From Thermaerobacillus caldiproteolyticus (lineage in GTDB: Bacteria > Bacillota > Bacilli > Bacillales > Anoxybacillaceae), in contig NZ_JACDUT010000001.1 of assembly GCF_013761245.1 (NCBI RefSeq), positions 310,001 to 374,000 on the forward strand: 64,000 bases of DNA, in the 5' to 3' direction. A model generated the notes under the pieces. It ran no database searches, was not told the DNA's origin, and was given only the letters and a program-made list of their open reading frames with translations. Each line of letters opens with the position of its first letter. Position 1 is the first letter of the stretch. The translations under genes were made by a program, and so were the position numbers. Positions 40,273-51,757 of this stretch are shown here, in pieces.

Positions 40273-42525
40273 TTACACTTGCGGTTCTAAATCTTTTTCG
40301 GTTCTTTTTTTGACTTTTCCTTTTTTCAATTGTTTTCCTTTCCAAATAATCCATAGTTGCGAAGCAATGCATAAGGAAGAGTAGACACCGGACACTAAAC
40401 CGACTAATAACGCTAAGTTAAAGTTACGAATTGCCTCGCTTCCGAATATCAACAAGGCAACAACAGTGAAAATGACCGTTAAGACGGTGTTAATCGAACG
40501 GGTAAGCGTTTGTTGCAATGCACGGTTCACAATATATTTTAAATCGTCCACTGTTTTGACTTTCCGCTTTTTCATTAGATCCCGAATTCGGTCAAATGTG
40601 ACGATCGTATCGTTAATCGAATAACCGATGATCGTTAATACCGCGGCAATAAACGTTAAATCAACTTCCAAACGCGTTAAACTGAAAAATGTAATGATAA
40701 TAAACGCATCATGCAATAAAGCAATAATCGCAGCAAGCGCCATATACATTTCAAAGCGAATCGTGACGTAAATAATGATCCCGATCGATGAAATAAGCAC
40801 GGCAATAAACGCATTTCTTGCCAATTCTTTACCTACTGTCGGCGATACAGTGCTGACGTTCGGTTCAAATCCATATTGTTGTTTAAAATGACTTTTTAGC
40901 TCAGAAATTTCTTTTTTGTTTAAAACACCAATAAAACGAGCAACGCCTATTTGCTTCTTGTTCCCTGACAACACAATGTCCTTTGGCTCAAGATTGAGCT
41001 TTTTAAATTCATCCTCTAACTGCTGCACGTTCAATGGCGAATGACTCATCACTTCGACTCGCGTTCCGCTAGCAAAATCAATGCTAGGATTTAATTTCAT
41101 CGTTAACAGGGCAACAATTCCGAGCACGGTAAGCGCTCCAGAAAGAAGGAAAAACTTTTTGCTATGTTTGACGAAATCGAGACGGTCAAACTTCGTCGGT
41201 ACTTCCGTATGCTCGTTCGTTTCGGCAATATTTAAGATTTCCGATTTTTTGACACCGAAATAGCCCGGCTTGTTATTAAGAACGCGGCTGTACACTAATA
41301 AACTAAGCAATAAACGCGTCCCGTAGACAGCGGTAATAAAGCTTACTAAAATGCTAATAATGAGCGTAGTTGCAAACCCTTTAACAGAGCTTGTCCCATA
41401 AATAAATAGCACAACCCCAGCGATAATCGTCGTAATGTTCGCGTCAAAAATCGTCGCAAACGAACCTTTAATTCCCGTGCGATATGCCGACATAATCGAC
41501 TTGCCGAGCTTGATTTCCTCTTTAATTCGCTCATATGTAATAATGTTCGCATCGACCGCCATTCCAGCCCCCAAAATAAGGGCAGCAATTCCCGGCAATG
41601 TTAAAACGCCATTCATCCAATCAAAAATAAGCATAGTTAGATACAAGTAGGCTGATAACGTAATGACAGCGATAACACCTGGTAAGCGATAAAACAAAAT
41701 CATAAACAAGAAAATTGCAGCAATGCCAACGATTCCAGCAAAAACTGTTTTTTGTAATGCGTTTTCTCCAAACTGTGCACCAACAGATGTGGAGTAAATT
41801 TCTTTTAATTCAACTGGCAACGCACCGGCATTTAATAAGTCAGCCAATTGTTTCGCTTCATTAACAGTAAAATTGCCAACGATAGAGACGTCCGTTTGGT
41901 CAAACACTTGATTGACTGCTGCGGCGGAAATAAATTTTGGTTTTGCTTTTCCCGCCTCTTTCGCGTAAGAATCAACCCCGTCCTTAAAATCAAGCCAAAT
42001 GACTAATAAGTTATTCGGGGCGCCCATCTTGTACACTTTTTCAGTCACTTTCTTAAATTTATCCGCATCTTTCAGCTTAATGGACACACTTGGCTTTCCG
42101 TTTTCGTCAAAAGAAAGTTTCGCCCCTCCTTGGACTAAGTCACTGCCATCCATCAATACATGATCGTGAACATCACGGAACGTCAGTTTCGCCTGAGTAG
42201 AAAGAATTTCACGCGCTTTGTTTTGATCTTTTATACCAGCGAGCTGAACGCGAATGCGATTGTTTCCCTCAATTTGAATGTTCGGTTCGCTCACTCCCAG
42301 TACGTTCACCCGTTTGTTTAAGGCACTCACTGTACTCACAAGTGCATGTTTGTCAACCTTATCTCCTTTTTTCGCCGGCTTTACTTCATAGAGCACTTCA
42401 AAGCCGCCCTGTAAATCAAGCCCTAGTTTCATATTATGTAAAATTCCTTGAATGGTTGTTCCCATTGTTCCACCTAAAAGCAGGAGCAACAGGAAAAACG
42501 CAACGATGCGACTTCTTTTTACCAT
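40273..42525 (-). CDS. secDF: Protein translocase subunit SecDF (fused)
   Basis: 750 residues, a natural fusion of SecD (about 1-420) and SecF (about 440-740), as in Bacillus, with twelve membrane helices and two large extracellular loops. Motifs: GLDLQGGFEVLYE near the start, the TM4 motif AGMAVDANIITYERIKEE and the SecF motif GYSINDTIVTFDRIRD. Uses the proton gradient to finish protein export. AAGGAGGA precedes the ATG. Confidence 0.97.
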   Translation of the reverse strand: MVKRSRIVAFFLLLLLLGGTMGTTIQGILHNMKLGLDLQGGFEVLYEVKPAKKGDKVDKHALVSTVSALNKRVNVLGVSEPNIQIEGNNRIRVQLAGIKDQNKAREILSTQAKLTFRDVHDHVLMDGSDLVQGGAKLSFDENGKPSVSIKLKDADKFKKVTEKVYKMGAPNNLLVIWLDFKDGVDSYAKEAGKAKPKFISAAAVNQVFDQTDVSIVGNFTVNEAKQLADLLNAGALPVELKEIYSTSVGAQFGENALQKTVFAGIVGIAAIFLFMILFYRLPGVIAVITLSAYLYLTMLIFDWMNGVLTLPGIAALILGAGMAVDANIITYERIKEEIKLGKSIMSAYRTGIKGSFATIFDANITTIIAGVVLFIYGTSSVKGFATTLIISILVSFITAVYGTRLLLSLLVYSRVLNNKPGYFGVKKSEILNIAETNEHTEVPTKFDRLDFVKHSKKFFLLSGALTVLGIVALLTMKLNPSIDFASGTRVEVMSHSPLNVQQLEDEFKKLNLEPKDIVLSGNKKQIGVARFIGVLNKKEISELKSHFKQQYGFEPNVSTVSPTVGKELARNAFIAVLISSIGIIIYVTIRFEMYMALAAIIALLHDAFIIITFFSLTRLEVDLTFIAAVLTIIGYSINDTIVTFDRIRDLMKKRKVKTVDDLKYIVNRALQQTLTRSINTVLTVIFTVVALLIFGSEAIRNFNLALLVGLVSGVYSSLCIASQLWIIWKGKQLKKGKVKKRTEKDLEPQV

Positions 42526-42635
42526 AATAAAAAATCCTCCTTACGACATAAAAGAATCCGGCTAAAAGAGCCAGAGTTCTCTCAATATTCCCATTATGAA
42601 ACAGTTTCCGAGAGCTGTCAAATGCCAAAACATTA

Positions 42636-42932
42636 TTACAATAATTCTTTCAACGCCACCTCTAAGTCGTTACCGTCTGCCGAACGCTGTTGCTGATACG
42701 TTTTCATGGTTAAAAACGCCATATAATCACCGATACGAAGCGACAGAATGTCTTCAACTAGCTCAAATAATTTTTTTTTCTCATTTAATTTTTTCCATTT
42801 TTTATAAAATAAACACTCCCAAATTTGTTCGATCTCCACTTGTTCATAGCCAAGCAACCGAAACTCATCGTATTTGCATTCTAACACCGGCATAAGTTGT
42901 TCGCGCAACTCTTCTATTTTCTCTTTATCCAT
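42636..42932 (-). CDS. comN: Post-transcriptional regulator ComN (YrzD)
   Basis: 98 residues from ATG at 42932, preceded by GGGGAGAAGGGG; an open frame extends upstream without a better start. All-helical and charged, ending DLEVALKELL. In B. subtilis ComN promotes comE mRNA accumulation and binds DivIVA. Located between secDF and spoVB as there. A weak CTGGCT/AGCCGG hairpin (42556-42575) lies between it and secDF. Confidence 0.85.
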   Translation of the reverse strand: MDKEKIEELREQLMPVLECKYDEFRLLGYEQVEIEQIWECLFYKKWKKLNEKKKLFELVEDILSLRIGDYMAFLTMKTYQQQRSADGNDLEVALKELL

Positions 42933-43047
42933 GATCGACCCCTTCTCCCCTTTTATTGAACGGCAGTACTTGTCATGCTTGTTCACATGGTATGCATATA
43001 GTTAATTGTATAAAAGATTACCGCGTTTGAGAAGGTAGGGAGATGAT

Positions 43048-44604
43048 ATGTCTAAATTTTTAAAAGGAACGCTCATATTAATCGTTGCCGGCCTCGTTAC
43101 AAGAGTTCTTGGATTTGTCAATCGAATTGTTGTGGCACGTGTTATTGGAGGAGAGGGCGTCGGCTTGTACATGATGGCTGTTCCGACGCTCGTATTAGCA
43201 ATTACGATTACCCAAATGGGGCTTCCTGTGGCGATTTCCAAGCTGGTTGCCGAGGCAGAGGCGGTCGGCGACCAACGGAAAGTAAAGAAAATTCTTGTCG
43301 TTTCTTTAGCGACCACCGGAGGGCTAAGCATCATCTTTTTCCCGGCGATGATTTTGCTTGCTCCGACTTTGTCAACAACATTATTCACTGATCCGCGCAC
43401 GTATTATCCATTATTGGCGATTTCACCAGTTGTTCCTATTGTCGCTATCTCCTCCGTATTGCGTGGTTATTTCCAAGGAAAACAACAAATGAAACCGTAC
43501 GCATATTCTCAATTGATTGAGCAAATCGTTCGCATCAGTTTAATCGCTGTTTGCACGAAAGCCTTTTTACCATACGGAATTGAGTACGCAGCTGCCGGAG
43601 CAATGCTTTCTTCCGTAATCGGGGAATTCGTTTCTCTCGTTTATTTATTGTATATGTTTAAACTGAAAAAGCGAATGAAAGTACGAACGCAGTTTTTTAA
43701 ACATGTCAAAGCGGGAAAAGAAACATTTGTGAGCTTAATGCGCATCGCGTTACCGACAACCGGGAGCCGCCTCATCGGTTCAATTGCTTGGTTTTTTGAA
43801 CCAATTGTCGTCGCCAACAGTTTAGCGATTGCCGGAGTCGCTACCTCTCTTGCGACAAAACAATACGGAGAACTCACAGGATATGCACTTCCTTTGCTGA
43901 TGCTGCCGTCGTTTATTACATATTCGTTATCGACGTCTCTCGTTCCTGCGATTAGCGAAGCGGCTGCCCAACAGCAAATGATTCTTATTGAACATCGAAT
44001 CCAACAAGCAATGCGTCTTTCCCTCGTTACAGGCGGGCTGTCGGTCATCGTCTTATACGTATTCGCCGATCCACTTATGCAACTCATGTACGGTACAAGC
44101 GAGGCATCCATTTTCGTAAAAGTAATGGCGCCGTTTTTCCTATTCTATTACTTTCAAGGTCCATTACAAGCAGTTTTACAAGGTCTTGATCTAGCTAAAG
44201 CAGCCATGACGAACAGCCTTATTGGAGCGGTTGTAAAAACAGTATGTATTTTTGCATTAGCGACGCGACCAAGTTTAGGAATTATGGGAGCCGCATTAGC
44301 GATCGCCATCGGCACCGTGTTAGTCACACTTCTTCATTTTGCAACGATGGTCAAAGTTGTGTCCTATTCCGTCTATGTCACAGAATATATCAAGGCTTCC
44401 ATCACAATGCTGATCGCTGGCATCGTCGGCTATATGACGTTCTCCCATTCTTTTGCGACATTTCCGCTCAATGTACGAACGACTGCTGCTATCATCATTA
44501 CTACCATCGTTTACATGTTGCTTTTAATCATCTTCAAGCTCATTAAACGTGAAGAATTGATGCGAATTCCGTTTCTCCGTGTCTTTTTCCTGATAAAAAA
44601 ATAA
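43048..44604 (+). CDS. spoVB: Stage V sporulation protein B (lipid II flippase family)
   Basis: 518 residues, about fourteen membrane helices, MOP/MATE fold. It starts KFLKGTLILIVAGLVTRVLGFVNRI, typical of SpoVB/YtgP. In B. subtilis it is needed for spore cortex synthesis and is probably a peptidoglycan-precursor flippase acting at the outer forespore membrane. AGGTAGGGAG precedes the ATG. It diverges from comN. Confidence 0.94.
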   Translation: MSKFLKGTLILIVAGLVTRVLGFVNRIVVARVIGGEGVGLYMMAVPTLVLAITITQMGLPVAISKLVAEAEAVGDQRKVKKILVVSLATTGGLSIIFFPAMILLAPTLSTTLFTDPRTYYPLLAISPVVPIVAISSVLRGYFQGKQQMKPYAYSQLIEQIVRISLIAVCTKAFLPYGIEYAAAGAMLSSVIGEFVSLVYLLYMFKLKKRMKVRTQFFKHVKAGKETFVSLMRIALPTTGSRLIGSIAWFFEPIVVANSLAIAGVATSLATKQYGELTGYALPLLMLPSFITYSLSTSLVPAISEAAAQQQMILIEHRIQQAMRLSLVTGGLSVIVLYVFADPLMQLMYGTSEASIFVKVMAPFFLFYYFQGPLQAVLQGLDLAKAAMTNSLIGAVVKTVCIFALATRPSLGIMGAALAIAIGTVLVTLLHFATMVKVVSYSVYVTEYIKASITMLIAGIVGYMTFSHSFATFPLNVRTTAAIIITTIVYMLLLIIFKLIKREELMRIPFLRVFFLIKK

Positions 44605-44681
44605 TCAAGCCCACTTCTAAACATGTCCTGCGGCGAATATACTTTTGCTAAAAACATCCATAGGACGAGGGGGGAGAAAAA

Positions 44682-45056
44682 ATGACAAGGTTAGGGAAAG
44701 CGATTGTCTATGGAATTGTGACGATTTTTTTACTTGCCGCTATCGTCAGTTTCTTTTTATCTTTAATGATGAAATTTACAAGTATCGAAGAGTCGTCATT
44801 GACATGGATGATTTTCACAAGCTCCCTTTTATCAATGTTTATTGGAGGATTTGTCGCCGGTGGAAAAGGGAAAGAAAAAGGCTGGCTTATGGGTGGGGCT
44901 ACGGGTGTACTATTCACAGTGATTGTCCTTTTGTTCCAGTTTTTAGGACTAGAGCAATCATTCTCGCTTAAGCAATGGCTCTACCATCTCGGCTTTTTAG
45001 CAGCAGCTATGCTTGGAGGAGTTCTTGGAGTGAACATAACCGCATCACGAAGTTAA
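44682..45056 (+). CDS. yrzE: TIGR04086-family membrane protein YrzE
   Basis: 124 residues with four hydrophobic segments and glycine motifs (IGGFVAGGKGKEKGWLMG). Family conserved in Firmicutes, function unknown. GGGGGGAG precedes the ATG. In B. subtilis yrbG lies between spoVB and yrzE; it is absent here. Confidence 0.85.
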   Translation: MTRLGKAIVYGIVTIFLLAAIVSFFLSLMMKFTSIEESSLTWMIFTSSLLSMFIGGFVAGGKGKEKGWLMGGATGVLFTVIVLLFQFLGLEQSFSLKQWLYHLGFLAAAMLGGVLGVNITASRS

Positions 45057-45068
45057 ATGTAAAAAACA

Positions 45069-45100
45069 AAGGCTGCTTCTTCAAATGAAGAAGCAGCCTT
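45069..45100. terminator. Bidirectional terminator between yrzE and yajC
   Basis: A 14-bp perfect stem (AAGGCTGCTTCTTC with GAAGAAGCAGCCTT) around AAAT, with A and T tracts on either side. Confidence 0.93.
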
Positions 45101-45106
45101 ATTCGT

Positions 45107-45373
45107 TTACTTATTTTCTGCAACTACTTCACGCACCGCTGAGCGATCGTATGTAAGGCGAGTACCGTCACCAGCACGGATCACGATTTTATCTTCATCA
45201 ACTGAGTCGATAATGCCGTGCAATCCACCAATCGTGACGATTTTATCCCCTTTCTTTAAGTTCGCCTGCATTTGTTGAATCGCACGCTGGCGTTTTTGCT
45301 GCGGACGAAGTAACAGAAAGTAGAAAATCACGAAAAATAAAAGAATTGGTAATAAATTGACTAGCGTTGCCAT
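45107..45373 (-). CDS. yajC: Sec translocase accessory subunit YajC (YrbF)
   Basis: 88 residues from ATG at 45373, seven bases after AAAGGGGTG; a GTG at 45382 is possible but overlaps that site. One membrane helix (about 5-24), the conserved FLLLRPQQKRQ motif, and a small basic cytoplasmic domain with GDKIVTIGGLHG. Associates with SecDF. Follows tgt by 28 bases. Confidence 0.95.
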   Translation of the reverse strand: MATLVNLLPILLFFVIFYFLLLRPQQKRQRAIQQMQANLKKGDKIVTIGGLHGIIDSVDEDKIVIRAGDGTRLTYDRSAVREVVAENK

Positions 45374-45401
45374 CGATTTCACCCCTTTCTAAGCAATGGA
45401 A

Positions 45402-46556
<1,155 letters not shown>

Positions 46557-46559
46557 CTA

Positions 46560-46794
46560 AAAAGGTAGGAAAGTAAAAATGCAAATTCTCTATCTTCCCG
46601 TCTCTAAATTACAAACATTTCCATACTCGAAAAACATTTGGTTTTGAGAGCGATTTGCGACGCTTTGTCCCCGCTGCGGGAGGATACAATTGTCTATCAC
46701 TCGGCGGATCACAGGACGTAGCAAGAGCCGAATTGAGCCTCCTTGCTAATCCTCTAACGCCTTTCGGTGGGGAGGCGGCTCACCTCCGCTTCTC
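46560..46794 (-). repeat. Stop-codon-linked repeat, full-length copy 5 (after queA)
   Basis: Starts directly at the queA stop (TAAGAGAAGCGGAGG), contains CTACGTCCTGTG (core, near 46718-46730) and ends near 46622 with CAAATCGCTCTCAAAACCAAATGTTTTTC. About 175 bases; appears to hold all modules, with GC-rich inverted segments (GGCGGCTCACCTCC; GGAGGCTCAATTCGG). It separates queA from tgt. Confidence 0.7.
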
Positions 46795-47823
46795 TTAAAT
46801 AATCAACATGGCATCACCAAAACTAAAGAAACGATAGCGTTCTTTTACTGCCTCTTCATAAGCATGCAAGACGTTTTCTCGCCCGGCGAGCGCGCTGACA
46901 AGCATAATCAACGTCGATTTTGGCAAATGAAAATTCGTCACCATGCCATCAATCGCCTTAAACTCATAGCCCGGATAAATGAATATGCTCGTCCAGCCGC
47001 TTTCAGCGACAAAAGTACCGTTATGTCTTGAAGCAATCGTTTCTAACGTGCGCGTCGTCGTCGTGCCGACAGCAATAATACGTCCGCCTTGCTGTCTCAC
47101 TTCATTTAACAATCTCGCCGTTCCCTCTGTCATTTGATAAAATTCGGCGTGCATATCATGCTCTTCAACATTTTCGACATTAACAGGGCGGAATGTGCCG
47201 AGACCGACATGAAGCGTAATAAACGCGATATGTACTCCTTTGGCACGAATATCGTCAAGAAGCTGTTCGGTAAAGTGAAGTCCTGCGGTCGGTGCCGCCG
47301 CTGAGCCCCGTTCTCGAGCATACACAGTTTGATAACGTTCGCGGTCGTCTAACTGCTCTTTAATGTAAGGCGGGAGCGGCATTTCTCCAAGCGACTCTAG
47401 CACTTCATAAAAAATTCCTTCATATTCAAACTCAAGCACACGCCCCCCATGTTCGAGCGTATCGACACATGTCGCTCTTAACCGCCCGTCACCAAACAAA
47501 ATCGTCGTTCCTATCTTCACACGTTTCGCAGGCTTCACTAACGTTTCCCAGCGATCACCTTTCACTTGTTTTAATAACAGCACTTCAATGTTTGCCCCTG
47601 TATCTTCTTTTTCTCCATAAAGGCGCGCAGGTAATACGCGCGTATCATTTAATACAAGACAATCTCCCTCACGTAAATACGATAAAATCGCACGAAAGGT
47701 TTCATGTTTGATCGCGCCCGTTTGTTTATCAAGTACCATCAATCTTGACGCTTCGCGATTCGGAAGCGGTGTTTGCGCAATTAATTCTTCTGGTAAATCA
47801 AAATCAAATAAGTCTACTTTCAC
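46795..47823 (-). CDS. queA: S-adenosylmethionine:tRNA ribosyltransferase-isomerase QueA
   Basis: 342 residues, with [11 protein letters not shown] at the start and the family motifs [20 protein letters not shown] and [16 protein letters not shown]. Adds the cyclopentene ring precursor from SAM to preQ1 in tRNA. GTG start after AGAGGTGAG. Its stop coincides with the start of the repeat. Downstream of ruvB-yrzS in the same direction. Confidence 0.96.
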   Translation of the reverse strand: MKVDLFDFDLPEELIAQTPLPNREASRLMVLDKQTGAIKHETFRAILSYLREGDCLVLNDTRVLPARLYGEKEDTGANIEVLLLKQVKGDRWETLVKPAKRVKIGTTILFGDGRLRATCVDTLEHGGRVLEFEYEGIFYEVLESLGEMPLPPYIKEQLDDRERYQTVYARERGSAAAPTAGLHFTEQLLDDIRAKGVHIAFITLHVGLGTFRPVNVENVEEHDMHAEFYQMTEGTARLLNEVRQQGGRIIAVGTTTTRTLETIASRHNGTFVAESGWTSIFIYPGYEFKAIDGMVTNFHLPKSTLIMLVSALAGRENVLHAYEEAVKERYRFFSFGDAMLII

Positions 47824-47852
47824 AGTAGCTCACCTCTTTTTTGCAGTTATGT

Positions 47853-48059
47853 TCAACGAAACCGACTAAGCGCGTAAAAAATGAATGATAACACGACGCT
47901 TAACACAATCGACGTGACAACCGGAAAATAAAATGTCGTATTTCCTTTTCGAATAATAATATCTCCAGGAAGTCGACCTAGTTTAATAAACTGCATAAGA
48001 AACCCAATGATAATCAATACAACCCCGATCACCATAATTGTTTTTGGAAGGTTATTCAT
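47853..48059 (-). CDS. yrzS: DUF2905 small membrane protein YrzS
   Basis: 68 residues with two hydrophobic helices (about 6-26 and 43-62) and the family motif [19 protein letters not shown] between them. Function unknown. Its ATG overlaps the ruvB stop by four bases (ATGA). Same place as in B. subtilis. Confidence 0.87.
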   Translation of the reverse strand: MNNLPKTIMVIGVVLIIIGFLMQFIKLGRLPGDIIIRKGNTTFYFPVVTSIVLSVVLSFIFYALSRFR

Positions 48060-49057
48060 TTTTCGGGAACCTCCATTCCAAAATGCTCATAAGCAAGACT
48101 TGTTACGATGCGCCCGCGTGATGTTCGCTGTAAAAAGCCGATTTGCAGCAAATACGGTTCATACACATCCTCGATTGTCTGTGCCTCTTCGCCGATCGTA
48201 GCGGCAATCGTGTCGAGCCCAACCGGCCCGCCCATGAATTTTTCCATAATCGCTTTTAATAATTTATGGTCAATATGGTCTAATCCGAGTCGATCGACTT
48301 GCAATAGCTCAAGCGCTTCTTGGGCTAACGCAAACGTAATCGTTCCATCGCCGCGCACTTGGGCAAAATCGCGAACGCGCCGCAATAAGCGATTGGCAAT
48401 GCGCGGTGTTCCTCGCGAACGCCGTGCAATTTCAAATGCCGCCTCTTCTTCGATGCCTACCTCAAGAATATCGGCAGTTCGTTTGACAATTTGCGCCAAT
48501 TGCGCTGGGGCGTAATATTCCAAACGGCTTAACACGCCAAAGCGATCACGAAGCGGAGCCGATAATGCCCCTGCTCTCGTCGTGGCACCAACGAGTGTAA
48601 ACGGCGGAAGATCAATGCGAACTGAACGCGCCGTTTGCCCTTTGCCGATAACAATATCTAAACAATAGTCTTCCATCGCCGGATACAGCACCTCTTCTAC
48701 TGAGCGTTGCAGGCGATGAATTTCGTCAATAAACAACACATCGCCGGGCTCAAGGGAAGTTAAAATCGCCGCTAAATCACCGGGACGCTCAATCGCCGGG
48801 CCAGCGGTAGTACGGATGTTACCTCCCATTTCATTAGCAATAATCGTTGCCAGCGTCGTTTTCCCAAGCCCTGGCGGACCGTATAAAAGCACATGGTCAA
48901 GTGTTTCCCCGCGCATTTTCGCTGCTTCAATAAATACTTTTAAATTATCTTTTACTCCATCTTGTCCAATATATTCGTGTAAAAATTTCGGGCGGAGACT
49001 ATATTCAAGTGAAACGTCTTCGCGATGAGCATCACTGGAGACAAGACGCTCTTCCAT
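48056..49057 (-). CDS. ruvB: Holliday junction branch migration ATPase RuvB
   Basis: 333 residues. AAA+ ATPase: Walker [10 protein letters not shown] near residue 60, Walker B IDEIHRL, sensor GATTRAG, and the C-terminal winged helix. Forms hexamers on both sides of the RuvA-bound junction. GGAGGGGAG precedes the ATG. Follows ruvA by 13 bases. Confidence 0.98.
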   Translation of the reverse strand: MEERLVSSDAHREDVSLEYSLRPKFLHEYIGQDGVKDNLKVFIEAAKMRGETLDHVLLYGPPGLGKTTLATIIANEMGGNIRTTAGPAIERPGDLAAILTSLEPGDVLFIDEIHRLQRSVEEVLYPAMEDYCLDIVIGKGQTARSVRIDLPPFTLVGATTRAGALSAPLRDRFGVLSRLEYYAPAQLAQIVKRTADILEVGIEEEAAFEIARRSRGTPRIANRLLRRVRDFAQVRGDGTITFALAQEALELLQVDRLGLDHIDHKLLKAIMEKFMGGPVGLDTIAATIGEEAQTIEDVYEPYLLQIGFLQRTSRGRIVTSLAYEHFGMEVPEK

Positions 49058-49070
49058 TCTCCTCCCCTCC

Positions 49071-49676
49071 CTATTTTAATAATTTTTGGAGCGCTAGCTT
49101 AATATATTGATCGGTGGACAGATTTTCTTTCATTAATGACGGCATCACTTTTTGAATTTCCCGTTCTGCATATCCGAGCACTTTTAACGCCTCAATCGCT
49201 TCCTCAAGCGCCGATAATTGCGGAGAAAGCGACTCTTCGTGTGAAGTAAACAAATCTGGAAAAGCGTCTGGAACGACCGATTGCAGCTTACCTTTTAAAT
49301 CAAGAATCATTTGCCGTGCCGTTTTTTTGCCGACACCCGGAAATTTGCATAAAAACTTTTCATCTTCCTGTTCAATCGCCTCAACAAGCTGCCGCGGCTG
49401 CCCAGCCGCTAAAATCGCCAGTCCCCCTTTTGGCCCGATGCCAGAGACTTGCAAAAGTTTCGCAAACAATGTTCGTTCTTCGCGCGTGCGAAATCCGTAT
49501 AAGGCGATCGCATCTTCCCGCACATATTGATATGTATAGACCGTCACGATTGTATCATGACTTTTGTGAAACGAAAACGGATTTGGAGTGAAAATTTGAT
49601 ACCCTACTCCATTGCTTTCAACAACAATATATTCAGGACAAACATAATCGATATATCCACGGATAAACTCAATCAA
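49071..49676 (-). CDS. ruvA: Holliday junction binding protein RuvA
   Basis: 201 residues from TTG at 49676 ([16 protein letters not shown]), matching the B. subtilis length and start; GGAGAGGAG lies upstream. The frame continues upstream to 49760 but without support. OB-fold N-terminus, helix-hairpin-helix motifs ([26 protein letters not shown]) and a C-terminal RuvB-binding domain. Confidence 0.95.
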   Translation of the reverse strand: MIEFIRGYIDYVCPEYIVVESNGVGYQIFTPNPFSFHKSHDTIVTVYTYQYVREDAIALYGFRTREERTLFAKLLQVSGIGPKGGLAILAAGQPRQLVEAIEQEDEKFLCKFPGVGKKTARQMILDLKGKLQSVVPDAFPDLFTSHEESLSPQLSALEEAIEALKVLGYAEREIQKVMPSLMKENLSTDQYIKLALQKLLK

Positions 49677-49764
49677 GACCGTACTCCTCTCCTTTTTCTC
49701 ACTGCTTTTCATTGTACCATACAATGAGAAAAAAGCGAATGTATATTCCTCTTTGTCCAAAACA

Positions 49765-49794
49765 AAAAGACCTATCGTAGCGATAAGTCTTTTT
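49765..49794 (-). terminator. Terminator of bofC
   Basis: AAAAAGAC(TT)ATCG/CGATAGGTCTTTTT hairpin on the minus strand; the bofC stop lies at its 5' edge. A and T tracts make it look bidirectional. Confidence 0.88.
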
Positions 49795-50281
49795 ACGGCA
49801 TCAGCGCAAAATGCCGGTATGTTTCAATAATATCTTTATACTGCGATTTCGAAATGACGCGAATCCCTTTTTTTAATTGTTCATGTTGCCGGCTTTCTAA
49901 CTTTTTGATGTCAATTTGGAAAAACGATTGAATGACGCGCGATGATTTATTGGGCTTTCCTTCAAAAATGGACAGCGTTCCATTTTTCGTCAGCCCAAAA
50001 TACCCATTCGCTTTTAAAAGAGGCGAAATGTCATTGATCGTTTTTTGAAAGACAATTTGCTCGTCATCCATATCGACAAGCTGCCATCCTTCATATTTTT
50101 TCCATATATCTTTCATAGAGACAACTGTTTCTTCTCTAATTTCTTCACTGACTTCCCCATCTAAATACATTCGTTCTAAAATTACATTCATTTTCACGGG
50201 GGACGGCTCCGCGAAAACATTTGATGTGGAAAGCAGCCATACGATCATCGCCATAGCATAAATGGAATGAACTCGCACCAT
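49793..50281 (-). CDS. bofC: Bypass-of-forespore protein BofC
   Basis: 162 residues from ATG at 50281 after AGAGGGGAAG. Signal peptide to about residue 25 (SNVFA cleavage). The remaining protein matches BofC, a forespore-secreted inhibitor that delays SpoIVB cleavage and hence sigma-K activation. The bofC-ruvA-ruvB order is that of B. subtilis. The gene upstream there (csbX) is absent; a decayed integrase occupies this region. Confidence 0.88.
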   Translation of the reverse strand: MVRVHSIYAMAMIVWLLSTSNVFAEPSPVKMNVILERMYLDGEVSEEIREETVVSMKDIWKKYEGWQLVDMDDEQIVFQKTINDISPLLKANGYFGLTKNGTLSIFEGKPNKSSRVIQSFFQIDIKKLESRQHEQLKKGIRVISKSQYKDIIETYRHFALMP

Positions 50282-50409
50282 CTCTTCCCCTCTTTCAAGG
50301 TAAAAATAAAATCTACTTCTATTTTCACCAATAAAAGAGGTTTTATCCATTCCCTTCTAATCTTTTCAGTCACTTTTCGCTTAATTTCTCCATAGCTAAG
50401 CGCTCCCAA

Positions 50410-50743
50410 TCAAAGAAACTTAAACCATCCGTGCTCAACATCAAATTTAAACTTCTTTACATGTGTACAAGGATTTTCCTTTGGAGAAAGATCCCCTTCT
50501 TCTACACAGTAATTAAATAGGGAGCGCAAATACTGTTGATGTATGTTTCTTTTCTGCCTTTGTTTTTTAGATACATCATATACGCTTTAATATGTGATGA
50601 CTTGACCTCTTCAACTTCTTCAAATTGCCACTCGTTCTGTAGATACTTAATAAATGCCTTATTATTGTTTTTATCGTTTGCCCTGTGTAATTCTTGACTT
50701 GGATGTAATAAAGAAATCCCTGCAACACCTCATGTAAAAGCAT
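50410..50743 (-). pseudogene. Decayed tyrosine recombinase (phage-type integrase), N-terminal part only
   Basis: Three successive frames on the minus strand read as one protein: MLLHEVLQGFLYYIQVKNY, then KNNNKAFIKYLQNEWQFEEV and VKSSHIKAYMMYLKNKGR, then LRSLFNYCVEEGDLSPKENP. This is the SAM-like core-binding domain of integrases. Frameshifts lie near 50668-50675 (in a T run) and 50526-50533, and it stops at TGA 50410 before the catalytic domain. It is a relic; no partner element genes are nearby. Confidence 0.7.
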
Positions 50744-50746
50744 AAA

Positions 50747-50794
50747 AAATCCATCCTTTGCATAAAAAGTAAATTTCTTATGCATTGGATGGAT
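50747..50794. repeat. Inverted repeat upstream of the integrase relic
   Basis: ATCCATCC-TT-TGCATAA and TTATGCA-TT-GGATGGAT face each other across about 12 bases. No T tract follows, so it is not an obvious terminator. It could be a protein-binding site or hairpin of the lost element. Confidence 0.6.
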
Positions 50795-50901
50795 ATCGTA
50801 ACGCGGGATGATGATTTTTAGAATGTATGTCATCATCCATCAGATTTTTTGGATGTTTTAAGCGGAAATAAGGACATAACACGTTGATATATCAACAATC
50901 A

Positions 50902-51639
50902 TTACTCAATCCCTGACTCATCTAAATTATGATATACTTCCTGCACGTCATCGTCGTCTTCAAGCGTGTCGATGAGTTTGAGCATTTTCGTTAAATCGTC
51001 GCCGGTTAGCGTCGTGTATGTTTGCGGAATCATGGTAATTTCCGCACTCACAAATGTAAAACCGTTCGCTTCCAGCTGATTTTTGACGTCTTCGAACGTT
51101 TCTGGCGCTGTATAAATTTCAAATGAGTCCTCAGTTGTTTCCATTTCTTCCGCGCCTGCTTCGATCGCTTGAAGAAGCATTTCGTCTTCATCAATGTCAA
51201 GTCCTTCTCTCGCGATGACAAGCAATCCTTTTCGGTCGAACAAGTAGGATACGCAGCCTGTTTCACCTAGGTTGCCGCCGTTTTTCGAAAACGCTACACG
51301 CACGTTAGAGGCAGTCCGATTTTTATTATCAGTTAAGCAGACAACCATGACTGCAACGCCACCCGGACCATATCCTTCATAGCGAATCTCTTCATAGTTC
51401 GTATTGTCTTGATTTCCTGTTGCTTTTTTTATAGCGCGCTCAATGTTTTCATTCGGCATATTGGCCGCTTTCGCTTTTTCGATGACAAGGCGTAAGCTCG
51501 GATTAGTGCTCGGGTCACCTCCGCCCATTTTTGCAGCGACATAAATCTCTTTCGCTAACTTCATAAACAGCTTTCCGCGCTTTGCATCTTGCGCATTTTT
51601 TCGGCGTTGAATATTCTTCCACTTAGAATGTCCAGCCAT
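50902..51639 (-). CDS. yrbC: YebC/PmpR family protein (YrbC)
   Basis: 245 residues, starting [22 protein letters not shown] as the whole family does, then three YebC domains, with ending acidic residues. Members were described as transcription regulators; recent work ties YebC/TACO1 proteins to ribosomes translating proline stretches. The sequence does not decide between these. Stands between the integrase relic and a sporulation lipoprotein gene. Confidence 0.93.
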   Translation of the reverse strand: MAGHSKWKNIQRRKNAQDAKRGKLFMKLAKEIYVAAKMGGGDPSTNPSLRLVIEKAKAANMPNENIERAIKKATGNQDNTNYEEIRYEGYGPGGVAVMVVCLTDNKNRTASNVRVAFSKNGGNLGETGCVSYLFDRKGLLVIAREGLDIDEDEMLLQAIEAGAEEMETTEDSFEIYTAPETFEDVKNQLEANGFTFVSAEITMIPQTYTTLTGDDLTKMLKLIDTLEDDDDVQEVYHNLDESGIE

Positions 51640-51718
51640 TCTAAATTTCTCCTCTCATCACACGAAATTTCCGATATTACTATACCAAAAAAACACGAAA
51701 CGGTAAAATTTCATCAAG

Positions 51719-51750
51719 AAGGGATGCCCTATAACAAGTGGCATCCCTTA
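51719..51750 (-). terminator. Terminator of the coxA-like gene
   Basis: GGGATGCC/GGGCATCCC stem followed by TTCTTG on the minus strand; a fairly T-poor tail. Confidence 0.65.
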
Positions 51751-51757
51751 TATGATT

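Noticed and set aside
50576-50836. 86-codon minus-strand frame as an intact gene
   Set aside because: It switches out of the integrase frame near 50670; its C-terminal part is out-of-frame sequence of the pseudogene.
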